A stretch of 24,327 bases of DNA from Neocallimastix lanati (nom. inval.) (GCA_016946835.1 JACVTC010000484.1:1-24327), one strand, 5' to 3'; shown: positions 8,901-18,629, numbered from the stretch's first letter. Notes: generated by a model not told the origin, from the letters alone. Numbers and translations: made by a program.

Positions 8901-11900
8901 GATTATAATTTAGGAAATTACTAATATATGGAATTACATTTTTTAGATGAATGTTTCTCTCTGCAATTTCGTTCGTATAAGGATCACATACTGTGACAGT
9001 ATTAAATTGCTGTTTAACTATTTTTAATGGTCCGATATAATAAGGGTCTAGTTTCCTTCGATTGAAATTTCTAACTAAAACTAGGTCTCCTGGTTTGAAT
9101 TCACTTCTTAATCTTTTAATCTGTCTTCTCCTATCTTTCCATAATTCATTTGCAGTTTCAATATTTTTGATTGCTTCAGAAATCCAATTATGGTGATTAA
9201 TAAATTTTCGAACAAAATATTCTTCTTCTGATTCTTCAGGAAATCTTTTGTCAATATTAATTGCTAATTCAAATGGTTGTAAGTCTTTCCTACCATAGAG
9301 TAATTCGAAACTACTAAATTTAGTAACTTCATTTTTTGTTGTTCTTAAAGCCCAAAGTGCACTAGGTAAAATATCATCCCATTCTTGATTTTGTTTACTT
9401 AATTCTTTAAATTGGCTTTTAAGAATTCTAATATATTTGACTATTTCTCTATTCCTGTTTTCAACTTCTCCGTTAGAAGCAGGATGATAAGTACTAATAT
9501 AATGTACATAGACATCATTTAAATCTAGGAAAGCTTTTGTTTTATCAGATATGAATTGCGGGCCATTATCAGTAATTAATATCTCTGGAATCCCGTGTCT
9601 TGAAAATATATTATTTAAAAATCTAATGACATCTTCTGATTCTGTTTTGGCTAATGCTTCAGCTTCCACCCATTTTGTTAAATAATCTACAAGTACTATT
9701 ATATATTTATTACCTCTGAAAGATTCGTATAAGGGTCCAACTAAATCCAATCCTACCCGAGTAAAAGGTAGACCTGGGGGTGTAGCTAAATCTTCTGTAA
9801 ATACATTCGGTGGTTGTGGTTTACATAATTGACATACATGACAAGATTTAATAAATAATCTGATATCCTTATTCATTCCTATCCAATAATAGTTCCTTTT
9901 CAAACGATGGTAGGTTTTAAAGTTACCTTCATGTCCTAAACAATGAGCTTTACTAATAAGTTCCCATTTTTCATTATCATTAAATATTACTTTTCTTAAT
10001 TCATTATTATCTTTATAATACTGAACTCCATCAATTAATACAAATTTCTGGTTTATTATTTTTTTATAGAAATCATTTAGTATTTCAGTACTATCATCAA
10101 TATCATTATTATTAGTATTAACATGATTAATATTATTATTATTATTATCATTATTATTAAAACTATGTTTATTATTTTCTTCAGTTTGAAATACCATATA
10201 ATTCACATTCAATTTATTTTCCACTCCATTATTTTCACTATTATTATTATGTAATTTATTATTAAACTTATTAATGTTATTTACATTATTTTTAATTTCC
10301 TCATATTCCATTTTGTAATTTTCATTATTACTATTGATCTTAATTTCATCCACTAACTCTTTTATTTTATTAATTTTAGTATTTTTCTTATTTCTAATTT
10401 CTTCATTATTTTTAATTTCACAATTTTGAATTTCATTATTTATAACTTGGTTGAATACATCTTTATTATAATTTTTTATATTATTTCTTTTATTTTTATT
10501 TTTTATATGTTTATCATCATTTTTTATATTTTTGATTATATATTTTTCATTGTTAGAATGTAATCTAGATAGTGCATCAGCAACTACATTCCTCCTCCCC
10601 TCTTCATATAACACTTTAATTTTTAAAATACTGAACTCAGTTATCCATTTGACATGCCTTGCTGAAGAAGGTTCTTTATTTTTAAATATGTAAACTAAAG
10701 GCTTATGATCGGTATAAAGAATTGTCTCAAAACTATTACCAGTGAGAAAAGGTTTAAATTTCATGACACAGTAAAATGCGGCAAGCCCCTCAAGTTCTGT
10801 AATGCTATAATTGATTTCAGAATTGGAAAGTGTCCTACTTTCATAATATAATGGCTTCTCAATGTTGTCATCGTCTAACTGAAGTAGTACCCCGCCAATT
10901 CCTGATTTAGATGCATCTGAACGAACAATAAATGGTTTATCAAAATTTGGAGGTGACAATATAGGTGCATTAATAAGACGAATTTTTAAAAATTCAAATG
11001 CATTATTAGATTCGGTAGACCAAACAAAAGGAACATTCTTTTTTGTTAAATCATATAAAGGTTTAGCAATTTGGGCAAAATGGCTAATGAATTTCCGGTA
11101 ATATCCAATTGCCCCTAAGAAAGAACGTAACTGTTTTAAATTAGAAGGAGGTAACCAATTAGCAATAACTTTTATTTTAGAATTCATAGGTTTTATACCC
11201 TTAGTAGAAAGAGTATGACCAAGGAGCTCAACTTCTTCTTTAAAGAAATCACATTTTTCAAAATTCACTTTTAATCCATTATTAGCAAGAATGAGGAATA
11301 CTTTTTCTAGGTCTTTGATGTGTTGATCTAATGAAGGAGAATAAATAACTAAGTCATCTATGTAAATAAAAACACATACTCCGATTAAATCAAAAAATAT
11401 TCTGTTCATCTCCCTTTGAAAAGTAGCGGGAGCGTTGCATAGTCCAAAAGGCATAACTTCAAAATTAAAGTTTCCGTAAATGGTCGTAAAGCAAGTGATA
11501 TCTTTATCATCAGAATGCATAGGAATCTGATGGTACCCTGAGAAGAGATCAATAGTAGACAAAATAGAAATATCACCGCTAACATAGTAAAGTATATCAT
11601 CTATTAAAGGAAGTGCATAAGCGTCCTTTAATGTACAATTATTAATCTTCCTGTAGTCAACACACATTCTCACTTGACCATTCTTTTTCGGTACCAGTAC
11701 TACAGGAGAAGACCAAGGAGAACTAGAAGGGACAATTAAGTTATTATTTATAAGTTTAATTAATTCCTTTTTAAGTGCATCAGCTTGCACTTTTGAAATA
11801 CGGTAGGCCCTCTGTTTAATAGGTGTTGTTCCTGGTATTAAATTAATTCTATGAGGATATAGCTTTGACGAACCCAAATCGTCAGTTTTCAGTGCAAGAA

Positions 11901-14173
11901 CACTAATATAATTTAAAAATAATTTTTCTACATCAGCTTTCAAATTTTCTGGTAATTTTTTTACAATAGAGTGAATCATTTCCAGTTTAGATATTGTGTC
12001 GTCTGTGCAAACCTCGTTTTCATTATGTAGTACTTCATTAGTTATTAATAAAAGAGATGGAATCAATTGTGTTGTAATATCAACCGTTTTATTCTTATAT
12101 TCTTTCCTTTCAATATTTCTATCTACTAATTTATAATTACTATTTAATTTGTTATTGCCGTTTTGATCAGAATCGATTTTTGATGGAAGTTTAGAATGTA
12201 GTATGGGATTTATATTGTTTGTAACTTTAGAATTAATTTTATGATCATTTATTTTATAATTGTCAATTTTATCATCATTCTTATTATTATTCGTTTTTAT
12301 TTTGATATTATTTTCTTTATCGATGTCGACACTATTAAAGAAAGGTAATTTTACATTAAAATTATTTATGTTAATATTAGGTAACTCTGATTTAGCATAT
12401 GTAAAAAGTATATTATTATTATCATTATTATTATCATTGTCACTCCAACTAGTTTCAGAATCCTCATCATTCTCTTCAGAAGAATTATTATTTATATTAT
12501 TCTCCTTATTCATATTATTTTCTTCGTCATTAATTCTATTTGTACTTTCAGAAGGACTCAAGCTAACATCATAAAATAAAGAAGCTAATTCTATAGGATT
12601 ATTATTTTCATCAATATGATATAAGGTATCATTAACTAAATTTATATCAAATCTATTTCGTTTAAGTGTGTCAATACCTATTAATATATCAAAGATATCA
12701 TCCTTATCAATTTTCCTAAAGTAATCGATAAAAGTGTAATTTCCAATAGATATTTTTAGTTCATAAATATCTGAACAAGTTGAATTGTTGGAATATACCT
12801 GAAAAATTTTTTCGGATATTCTCCCAATAGGATTTTTATTAATTTTAAATTTTTTTAAAGCCGTAGTGGTAATCAAATTAACGCTAGCACACGAGTCCAA
12901 GAAAATTTCAGCTGGTTTCTTATCCACAGTGCCTTTAACTTTAATCACTTTATGTTGGCTTATAATTGTCATTACATTTATTAAAGATGTATTCAAATTT
13001 TTCTTTATTTTCTCTTTTCCTTCGGTTAATTTTAATGCTTTTGTAAATTCTGACCTGAACTTTGGAAACAGGTCTAACAAATATACTAACTTCGTTATGA
13101 CTTCGGTTGATGCTACTTCCTTGATAAAGTCCTTAATTTTAAATTCATTAAAATCTTCCATCATTTTTATGTGTTTCTCTGGCTTGGAATAACTTTTAAC
13201 ATTGATGGGTATATCATCTTTGTTACTGCTCAGTATTTCATTTATTTTATTCAATTTATTCGCTTTTTTTACATTTCTAATATTTGGTTGATTGATATAA
13301 GAAAGATCCAAATATTCTAATTTATTTGTATTATTATTAGTTATTGTTTGATTAGTTGGTGGTTGTGAATCCTCAAAAATTTCAATAGATTCATTGAAAG
13401 TAACATTTTTATGATCTTTATTTTCTTTAAATTCTTTACCTTCTTCTTTTTCTGTTGATAGTTTGACATTCGTTCCTCCCTCATCTATTATCATATCAGG
13501 TGTTCCTGTAGTTGCTAATTTATTAACGTTTAATTTTCTTTTCATAATAGTATTTTTCTTCATAGCATTTGTAATAATTGGAACTGGATTATCTATAAGC
13601 TTTTTCTTTATTTCTTTGGTATATGGGGAGATTTTTATTGAATTATTTTTACCTTTCTTTTGGGCAACAGCGATAATTTCCTCATTATGGTAATTATCAA
13701 AATTATTATAAATATTATTTGAATTAGGTTCATTATTAATTTTCTTTTCATTATCATTTATAGAAATTCTATTTAAATCAATTTCATTGTTACTTTGATC
13801 ATCATTATTATTTTTATAAGTATTATTTATATTAACATCATTGTTAACTTGTTTATTAATAGTGTCATTTTCATAGATGTTGTTATGATTACTATTATTT
13901 AATTTATAACCGTTACTAGTATTCTTACTAAGATATTCTATATTATTTAAGTTATTATTATTATTATTATTGGAATAAATATTATCAATACTTGTATGAT
14001 TATCATCAAATAAACTGTTTGTATAATTTATTTTATTATTCTTATTTAAATAATTATTGTTTATATCATAATTATGTGAATTATCATTATAAGGATATCC
14101 ATTATTTATTACATCATTATTTGAAGTTGCACTAGCATTATATGAATTATTATTATTATTATTATTATTATGT

Positions 14174-14204
<31 letters not shown>

Positions 14205-14376
14205 AATTATTATCATTAGTATTATTATAATTATTTTTTATTTTCATAGTATTATTATTTAACTTGGGAGAGTATGTTAAATTTACATATTCTTCATTAA
14301 TACTATTATTTTTATTATAAGTTTGAAGTTTGGTTTGGTTAACGGGAGTTGTCCTTCTCCCATTATTTAGTTTAAA
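8896..14376 (-). CDS. pol: Element B Pol polyprotein, expressed as a Gag-Pol frameshift fusion
   Basis: Open from the slippery site at 14376; the first in-frame ATG is at 14247, from which it is 1783 aa. Positions below count from that Met. Residues 1-350 are an Asn-rich disordered leader with a conserved DNPVPIITNAM motif (219-229). A helix VASTEVITKL...FPKFRSE follows (378-400). Protease has D451-S-C. RT has D900 and YIDD (962-965). RNase H has D1111, E1153, D1180 and D1224. An Asn/Lys-rich linker of about 160 aa follows (1230-1390). Integrase has H1435, H1439, C1469 and C1472, then D1501, D1560 and E1596 with canonical D-x58-D-x35-E spacing. A GPY/F-like tail (1733-1775) ends it, with no chromodomain seen. 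No ATG near the junction supports independent initiation. It should mature Gag, copy the RNA to cDNA and integrate it. Confidence 0.95.
14343..14376 (-). promoter_or_regulatory. Predicted -1 frameshift signal, element B gag-pol junction
   Basis: Heptamer U UUA AAC (14370-14376) is in the gag frame, directly followed by the gag stop UAA. The spacer is 7 nt (14363-14369). Stem arm UGGGAG (14357-14362) pairs with CUCCCG (14343-14348) across an 8-nt loop (14349-14356), giving five Watson-Crick pairs plus one U-G. Gag codons start at positions 2 mod 3 and pol codons at 0 mod 3, a -1 relationship. Confidence 0.9.
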
Positions 14377-15671
14377 TTATTAAAGCTATCTCCATTATTA
14401 TTATTATTATTTACATTAGCTTTGAAATTACTATTAATATTTGAACTAGTAGTATTAATATCCTGATTTATTCCATTAGAATTTCTATTAAAATTATTAT
14501 TTCCAGTGGGAATATTATTCTCATTAAAATTATTATTATTTCTATTAGCAATATTATTTCCAGTAAATTTATTATTTTTATTAAAGTAATAATTACTACC
14601 ATTAAAAGAATTATTGTAGCCATTTTTATTACTATTATTATAATAATTGTTATATTTATTACTATTATTATTATAATCAAAATTATTATTATAATTATTA
14701 CCCATATCATTATTATTCATATTATAAAGATTATTATTTCTATTACTACCATTATTTTTATTATTAGGACATTCATAAGCTTTATGTCCTACTTGTTTAC
14801 ATGAGTAACACATAACTGATTTTCTAGCTTTTGGTTCGTAGTTATTATAGAATCTTCTTGTATCATAAGTATTATTTTGTTGAATTTGTTCTACTCCGTG
14901 ATAATAATTATTATTATTATTAAAACTTTTATTTTTATTGTTACTATATCTACCTGGTGTAAACATTCTATTATTGGTGGAGTTTTTATTTATATAACCC
15001 ATAACATATGATGACGCTTGATATGAATTATCTAAATTATTTCCATGTTCTCTTAAGCTCCTATAAATTGGATGATTTAATAAATTGTTACTATTTTTAT
15101 TTATGTTGTTTTGATATATCATAACATTCTGAGAATTTTTGTTTGTTATAGTTCGTACTTCAGCTTTTTCTGCACGTTCTGCTACTTCGAACGCTTCTGT
15201 TAATGTTTTACAGTTGGCCAAAATTACTTGAGAATGTACATATACCCTATCATGTATAGCATTTAAATAATCATCGACACATATTAATTTTTTATATTCC
15301 AAGTCAAGTCGATGATAAAGAGTTAAATAATTATAATTAAATCCTTTAATTGTTTCATTTCTTTTTATTTTTAAGGCCTTTAAAATTGAACACTTATCAT
15401 TTTGAGTAATTTCTAAATAATCTTCAATGGCTCTCTGGATTTCTTTATATGAGGGAAACCTTTTAACATTATTTCTTGTAGTACATAAAGATTTTAAAAG
15501 GTTTTTTATGTCAGCCTCTACTGCGTTCTTTACCCAAATAAAAATTCTGTTTGGTTCCTCAATGTTGTAAATTTCCATAACATTTTTGAAATCTTCTATC
15601 CAAGAATCTATGTCCTTACCATAATTTGCTAAGTATGGTAAGTCTCTTCTAATTTTCGAAGCGTCCGCCAT
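14367..15671 (-). CDS. gag: Element B Gag polyprotein (434 aa)
   Basis: Particle-forming protein of the element. Residues 1-175 are the folded core and align with the other Gags (LANYGKDIDSWIEDF, KCSILKALKI, ETIKGFNYNYLTLYHRL, EAFEVAERAEKAE). Residues 176-285 are polar and Asn-rich. The single zinc knuckle CYSCKQVGHKAYEC (C-x2-C-x4-H-x4-C, 288-301) is expected to bind RNA. Unlike Gag A, a further 130-residue poly-Asn tail follows the knuckle and runs to the slippery site (last residues NNLN). The tail is coded by AAT-rich repeats and is probably disordered, with prion-like composition. Start ATG is the first in frame and matches the start of Gag A. Intact. Confidence 0.92.
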   Translation of the reverse strand: MADASKIRRDLPYLANYGKDIDSWIEDFKNVMEIYNIEEPNRIFIWVKNAVEADIKNLLKSLCTTRNNVKRFPSYKEIQRAIEDYLEITQNDKCSILKALKIKRNETIKGFNYNYLTLYHRLDLEYKKLICVDDYLNAIHDRVYVHSQVILANCKTLTEAFEVAERAEKAEVRTITNKNSQNVMIYQNNINKNSNNLLNHPIYRSLREHGNNLDNSYQASSYVMGYINKNSTNNRMFTPGRYSNNKNKSFNNNNNYYHGVEQIQQNNTYDTRRFYNNYEPKARKSVMCYSCKQVGHKAYECPNNKNNGSNRNNNLYNMNNNDMGNNYNNNFDYNNNSNKYNNYYNNSNKNGYNNSFNGSNYYFNKNNKFTGNNIANRNNNNFNENNIPTGNNNFNRNSNGINQDINTTSSNINSNFKANVNNNNNNGDSFNNLN

Positions 15672-15739
15672 TTATCTAATTATTATTTTAATTTGAAATT
15701 ATATTCTTATATACTTTTACGAGTATAATAATATTATTT

Positions 15740-15757
15740 TTATTATTGTTATTATTA

Positions 15758-15809
<52 letters not shown>
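15740..15809. repeat. (ATT)n microsatellite
   Basis: Some 20 ATT units with a few GTT interruptions, in the leader just upstream of gag. Confidence 0.9.
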
Positions 15810-15810
<1 letters not shown>

Positions 15811-15843
15811 TCTTATTTTATATACTATTACTAAAATATTACT

Positions 15844-15981
15844 ATTACTAAAATATTATTTATTATTATTAATTATTACTTAATTCACTATTACTAAAAT
15901 ATCATTTATTATTATTAATTATTACTTAATTCACCATTACTAAAATATTATTTATTATTATTATTAAAATATTATCTATTA
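15844..15981. repeat. Tandem repeat, 46-bp unit
   Basis: Copies begin ATTACTAAAATAT at 15844, 15890 and 15936, exactly 46 bp apart. The third is partial. A degenerate fragment precedes them at 15826. Confidence 0.85.
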
Positions 15982-16090
15982 TTTTTTTTTTTTTTTCTAA
16001 ATATTATCACATATACTATTAATAAAATATTATTTAATATTAATTTTTATACTAAACTATTACTACTTTTTATTATAATATCATTTCTTA

Positions 16091-16142
16091 ATTAAAGGTT
16101 TATTCGTTTTTATACTGGTCCGAATTCCCAGTTGTCTTTAAT
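16091..16142 (-). other. Leader stem-loop, copy 1 (52 nt)
   Basis: On the element strand the outer stem is ATTAAAG...CTTTAAT (7 bp). The inner hairpin is ACTGG-GAATTCGGA-CCAGT. It is repeated at 16192-16243 with the same length. Confidence 0.65.
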
Positions 16143-16191
16143 TACTAATAAAGATGATAATAAAAAAAAATTAACTATACTAATAATAATA

Positions 16192-16243
16192 ATTAAAGAC
16201 TTATTCGTTTTTATTCTGGTTCGAACTCCCAGTTACCTTTAAT
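16192..16243 (-). other. Leader stem-loop, copy 2 (52 nt)
   Basis: Same architecture as 16091-16142: outer stem ATTAAAG...CTTTAAT and inner hairpin CTGG-GAGTTCGAA-CCAG. The copies lie 101 bp apart start to start. Differences fall mainly in the loop and linkers while the stems are kept. Confidence 0.65.
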
Positions 16244-16277
16244 TATTATTTAATAATAATCATAATAATTTTAGGCG

Positions 16278-16308
<31 letters not shown>

Positions 16309-16437
16309 TTTATATATTACTATTATAAAAAAATTAATTATTTAATTTTAATTTAATATTAATTATTTAATTGTCTTTATTTTTTAAAAAGTAAATATCA
16401 ATATAAATATAAATTTCATAATATTCTTGGTTTGCAC

Positions 16438-16454
16438 GCCCGGATTCTCCACCA
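16438..16454 (-). other. Primer-binding site of element B
   Basis: The plus strand reads GCCCGGATTCTCCACCA, a convincing tRNA 3' end: CCA, discriminator A, 7-nt acceptor strand ATTCTCC, T-stem CCCGG. It lies four bases (AAAA) inside the LTR edge at 16459. The primer differs from that of element A. The tRNA is not identified. Confidence 0.85.
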
Positions 16455-16458
16455 TTTT

Positions 16459-17077
16459 TGATACGATATTTTATTAAATACCGTATATGTTAGTTGGGCG
16501 TTTGTGCAAAAGGGAATTACTCCAAGAATATTATATTACAATAATTATATTTACTTTTTATTTATTTATCTTTTATTATTTTATTTATTATATTTTATCA
16601 TAAAAAAAAAAATACATGTTTTATTATTATTCCTTAAAAAAAAAAAGAAAATATTTATTTATAAATTATTTTCATAATTATATTTTTACTAATTTTATAA
16701 ATTTTATTTATCGAAACACTAAAATTAATTAATAAATATAAATATTCATAACTTTTTACTTATAACTATTAATTCATATTGTTTAACATTATTTAAAAAT
16801 TATTTTAATATTAACATCAATTTAATTAAACATTCAATCTCCGTTATAATTAATATAACTAATTTTACTATATTATCAACAATTCTTTTAATATTTTTAA
16901 TATTATTATTTAATTTAATATTTTAATAATTAATAATAATAAATTATCTTTAATAATATATTAATAATATATTTTAAGATTCATTATATAAAATTAATTT
17001 TTAATAAATATTTATATTAATAATTTTTCTAAATAATTTTTCTATTATTTTCTATTATTTTTACTGGACATGCATCA
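16459..17077 (-). repeat. 5' LTR of element B (619 bp)
   Basis: Partner of 8055-8674; differs only in A-run lengths near 16602-16612 and 16636-16646. Confidence 0.95.
16462..16485 (-). other. LTR-terminal hairpin, element B
   Basis: In RNA sense UACGGUAUUU pairs with AAAUAUCGUA around a 4-nt loop, ten pairs including one G-U. It lies at the U5 end directly before the primer-binding site. The same hairpin occurs at 8058-8081 in the 3' LTR. Confidence 0.6.
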
Positions 17078-17081
17078 TTAC
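17078..17081. repeat. Target-site duplication TTAC between element B and solo LTR D
   Basis: Reads CA|TTAC|TG and is shared as the right duplication of B and the left duplication of D. Confidence 0.9.
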
Positions 17082-17756
17082 TGATACGATATATTTTTAA
17101 ATATTCGTATTTACAATAGTTTTGGGCGCTACACTGGGGAATTGTATTAAGTTATATATTCTAATAATAATATTAATTATTTTATTTAGTTATTTAAATT
17201 TTTTATTTTAGGAAATTTGTTTTGTAATATTTTATTTTTATTTTATTTTATTTTATTTTATTTTATTTTATTTTATTTTATTTTATTTTTATCATATTAA
17301 TTAACTATTAATAATTATAATTTAATTATAATATTCTATAATTAATTACTTAAACAACTAATTTTATTAAAACTAATAACTAAACTACTATCTTAACTAA
17401 TTAAAACATTTTTCTTATATTAAATCAACTATTACTAATTAACATATATCAATAATTCATTAACAAAAACATTTTTTTTTTTTTTATAATATTTTTATAT
17501 ATTTTTTTTTTATAATTATTATCTCTATATTAAATCATAATTGTTATATTTTATATAAACATTAATATAAAAGTTTATATTATAATAATTAAATTTTATA
17601 CTATAATAATATTATTTTATATGATTTATAATTAATATAATTCATCATTTTTATATAATTAATTTTATAATAATATATATTTTACAAACTTTATATAATT
17701 AATATAATTTAATAATAATTTTAAAATATCATTATTTTTCTTTTCATCTTGTATCA
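17082..17756 (-). mobile_element. Solo LTR D (675 bp), related to LTRs of A and B
   Basis: Begins TGATACGA and ends GTATCA, giving terminal inverted repeats TGATAC/GTATCA. It carries landmarks of the A/B-type LTRs: TGGGCG at offset 41 (B: 36) and TTATATATTCTAATAA at offset 70 (A: 60). TTAC flanks it on both sides and there is no internal region, so it is a solo LTR. It contains a (TTTTA)n microsatellite. A terminal hairpin ATACGA/TCGTAT lies at 17084-17110. Confidence 0.85.
17229..17290. repeat. (TTTTA)n microsatellite in solo LTR D
   Basis: About a dozen near-perfect pentanucleotide units. Confidence 0.9.
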
Positions 17757-17760
17757 TTAC
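17757..17760. repeat. Target-site duplication TTAC between solo LTR D and element C
   Basis: Reads TATCA|TTAC|TGTTAAGG. It is the right duplication of D and abuts the left LTR edge of C. Confidence 0.85.
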
Positions 17761-18059
17761 TGTTAAGGTTTTAGAGAATTAAATAAAAATAAAGTAAGGA
17801 AACACAAATTTTATTTATTTATTTATTATTTTTATTTATAAATTTATTTTATTTTATTTGATGATATTTAAAAATTAGTAGCAAAATTTACAACTATTTA
17901 TACTTTTTTTCAAGGCATAAAAGTTGTTCTTGCCACTAAATTACATTTTATTTATTTTTTTTTTTAAAAAACTATTAAATTTAAATTGATTTTTATAATT
18001 AATTATATAAAATTTAATTATAACAATATAAATAAAATACATTTATAATATTAATAAAA

Positions 18060-18115
<56 letters not shown>

Positions 18116-18611
18116 TTATTTATTTAAAAATATCTAAAATATTACTAATAAGAATTTATTTAATTGGCTATAATTTTTATTACAATCTGTTAAAATATTC
18201 AAATAAAAATAAAAATACTATTCTAATATAAAGGTTTTTAATAAAATAAAATATTTTTCAATATAAAATAAAACATTTCGATATAAAATTTTATAATAAA
18301 AAGTTAAAATATAATATATAAATTTTTAATTATCAATATATAAAAATATTATTAATATAAATTTTCATTATTAATATAAAAAAAATAAGATTTATTATTA
18401 ATATTGCTAATATAAGTTTTAAATATATAAAAATATTACTATTAATATAAGATTTAATATAAAAATATAAAGTTTAATATAATTTTTGATTTAATTTTTG
18501 ATCTTTGGATTTAAAAATTTATTAAAGTACAAAAATAATAATGTACACATAATGTATTAGAAATAAATCGTAGATTTAATTAAGAATGCATTATTTAGTA
18601 CATTCTTATCA
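17761..18611 (-). repeat. 3' LTR of element C (851 bp)
   Basis: Starts TGTTAAG and ends CTTATCA, an imperfect terminal inverted repeat (TGTTAAG/TGATAAG). The right edge is fixed by the GGGGCATCT site also found at the LTR edge of B. The left edge is fixed by TTAC and by co-linearity with solo LTR E. It holds an uninterrupted T run at 18062-18113 (about 52 bases). Confidence 0.85.
18062..18113. repeat. T homopolymer, about 52 bases
   Basis: Uninterrupted T run within the LTR of element C, ending in a few TTTA units. Confidence 0.95.
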
Positions 18612-18623
18612 AGATGCCCCGAC
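18612..18623 (-). other. Polypurine-tract-like site of element C
   Basis: The element strand reads CGGGGCATCT against the TGATAAG start of the LTR, as in B. The pol stop is only 18 bases from the LTR, so this element has almost no 3' noncoding region. Confidence 0.65.
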
Positions 18624-18629
18624 GAAGAC

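Larger units (their letters stand above)
15672..16437 (-). other. 5' leader of element B
   Basis: About 770 nt of noncoding RNA leader between the primer-binding site and gag. It contains a long (ATT)n microsatellite, a 46-bp tandem repeat and two copies of a 52-nt stem-loop, listed separately. T runs (A in the element sense) lie at 15980-15993 and 16277-16300. No upstream open frame of note was seen. Confidence 0.75.
8055..17077 (-). mobile_element. Element B: complete Ty3/gypsy LTR retrotransposon (about 9.0 kb)
   Basis: All parts are present in element order: 5' LTR (16459-17077), primer-binding site (16438-16454), a long leader, gag (14367-15671), a -1 frameshift site, pol (8896-14376), a 3' noncoding stretch, the polypurine-like GGGGGCATCT, and the 3' LTR (8055-8674). 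Both LTRs begin and end TG/CA and are flanked by TTAC. The LTRs differ, by eye, only in two A-run lengths, and both genes are open, so it looks recently inserted and possibly still active. Confidence 0.95.

Noticed and set aside
8896-9060. Chromodomain at the integrase C terminus
   Set aside because: The tail after the GPY/F-like module is short and shows no aromatic-cage pattern; the same holds for C.
16215-16235. tRNA gene, from the T-arm-like GGTTCGAACTCCC
   Set aside because: No acceptor, D or anticodon arms surround it; it is part of a duplicated leader stem-loop.
17078-17081. TTAC as a leftover of two-LTR circle junctions rather than target duplication
   Set aside because: Extra bases would come from the spacers next to the primer-binding sites (AATT, AAAA), which do not give TTAC, and different families share it.
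17082-18611. One 1.5-kb LTR for element C
   Set aside because: An internal GTATCA|TTAC|TG at 17751-17762, plus co-linearity of 17761 onward with solo LTR E, shows two LTRs side by side.
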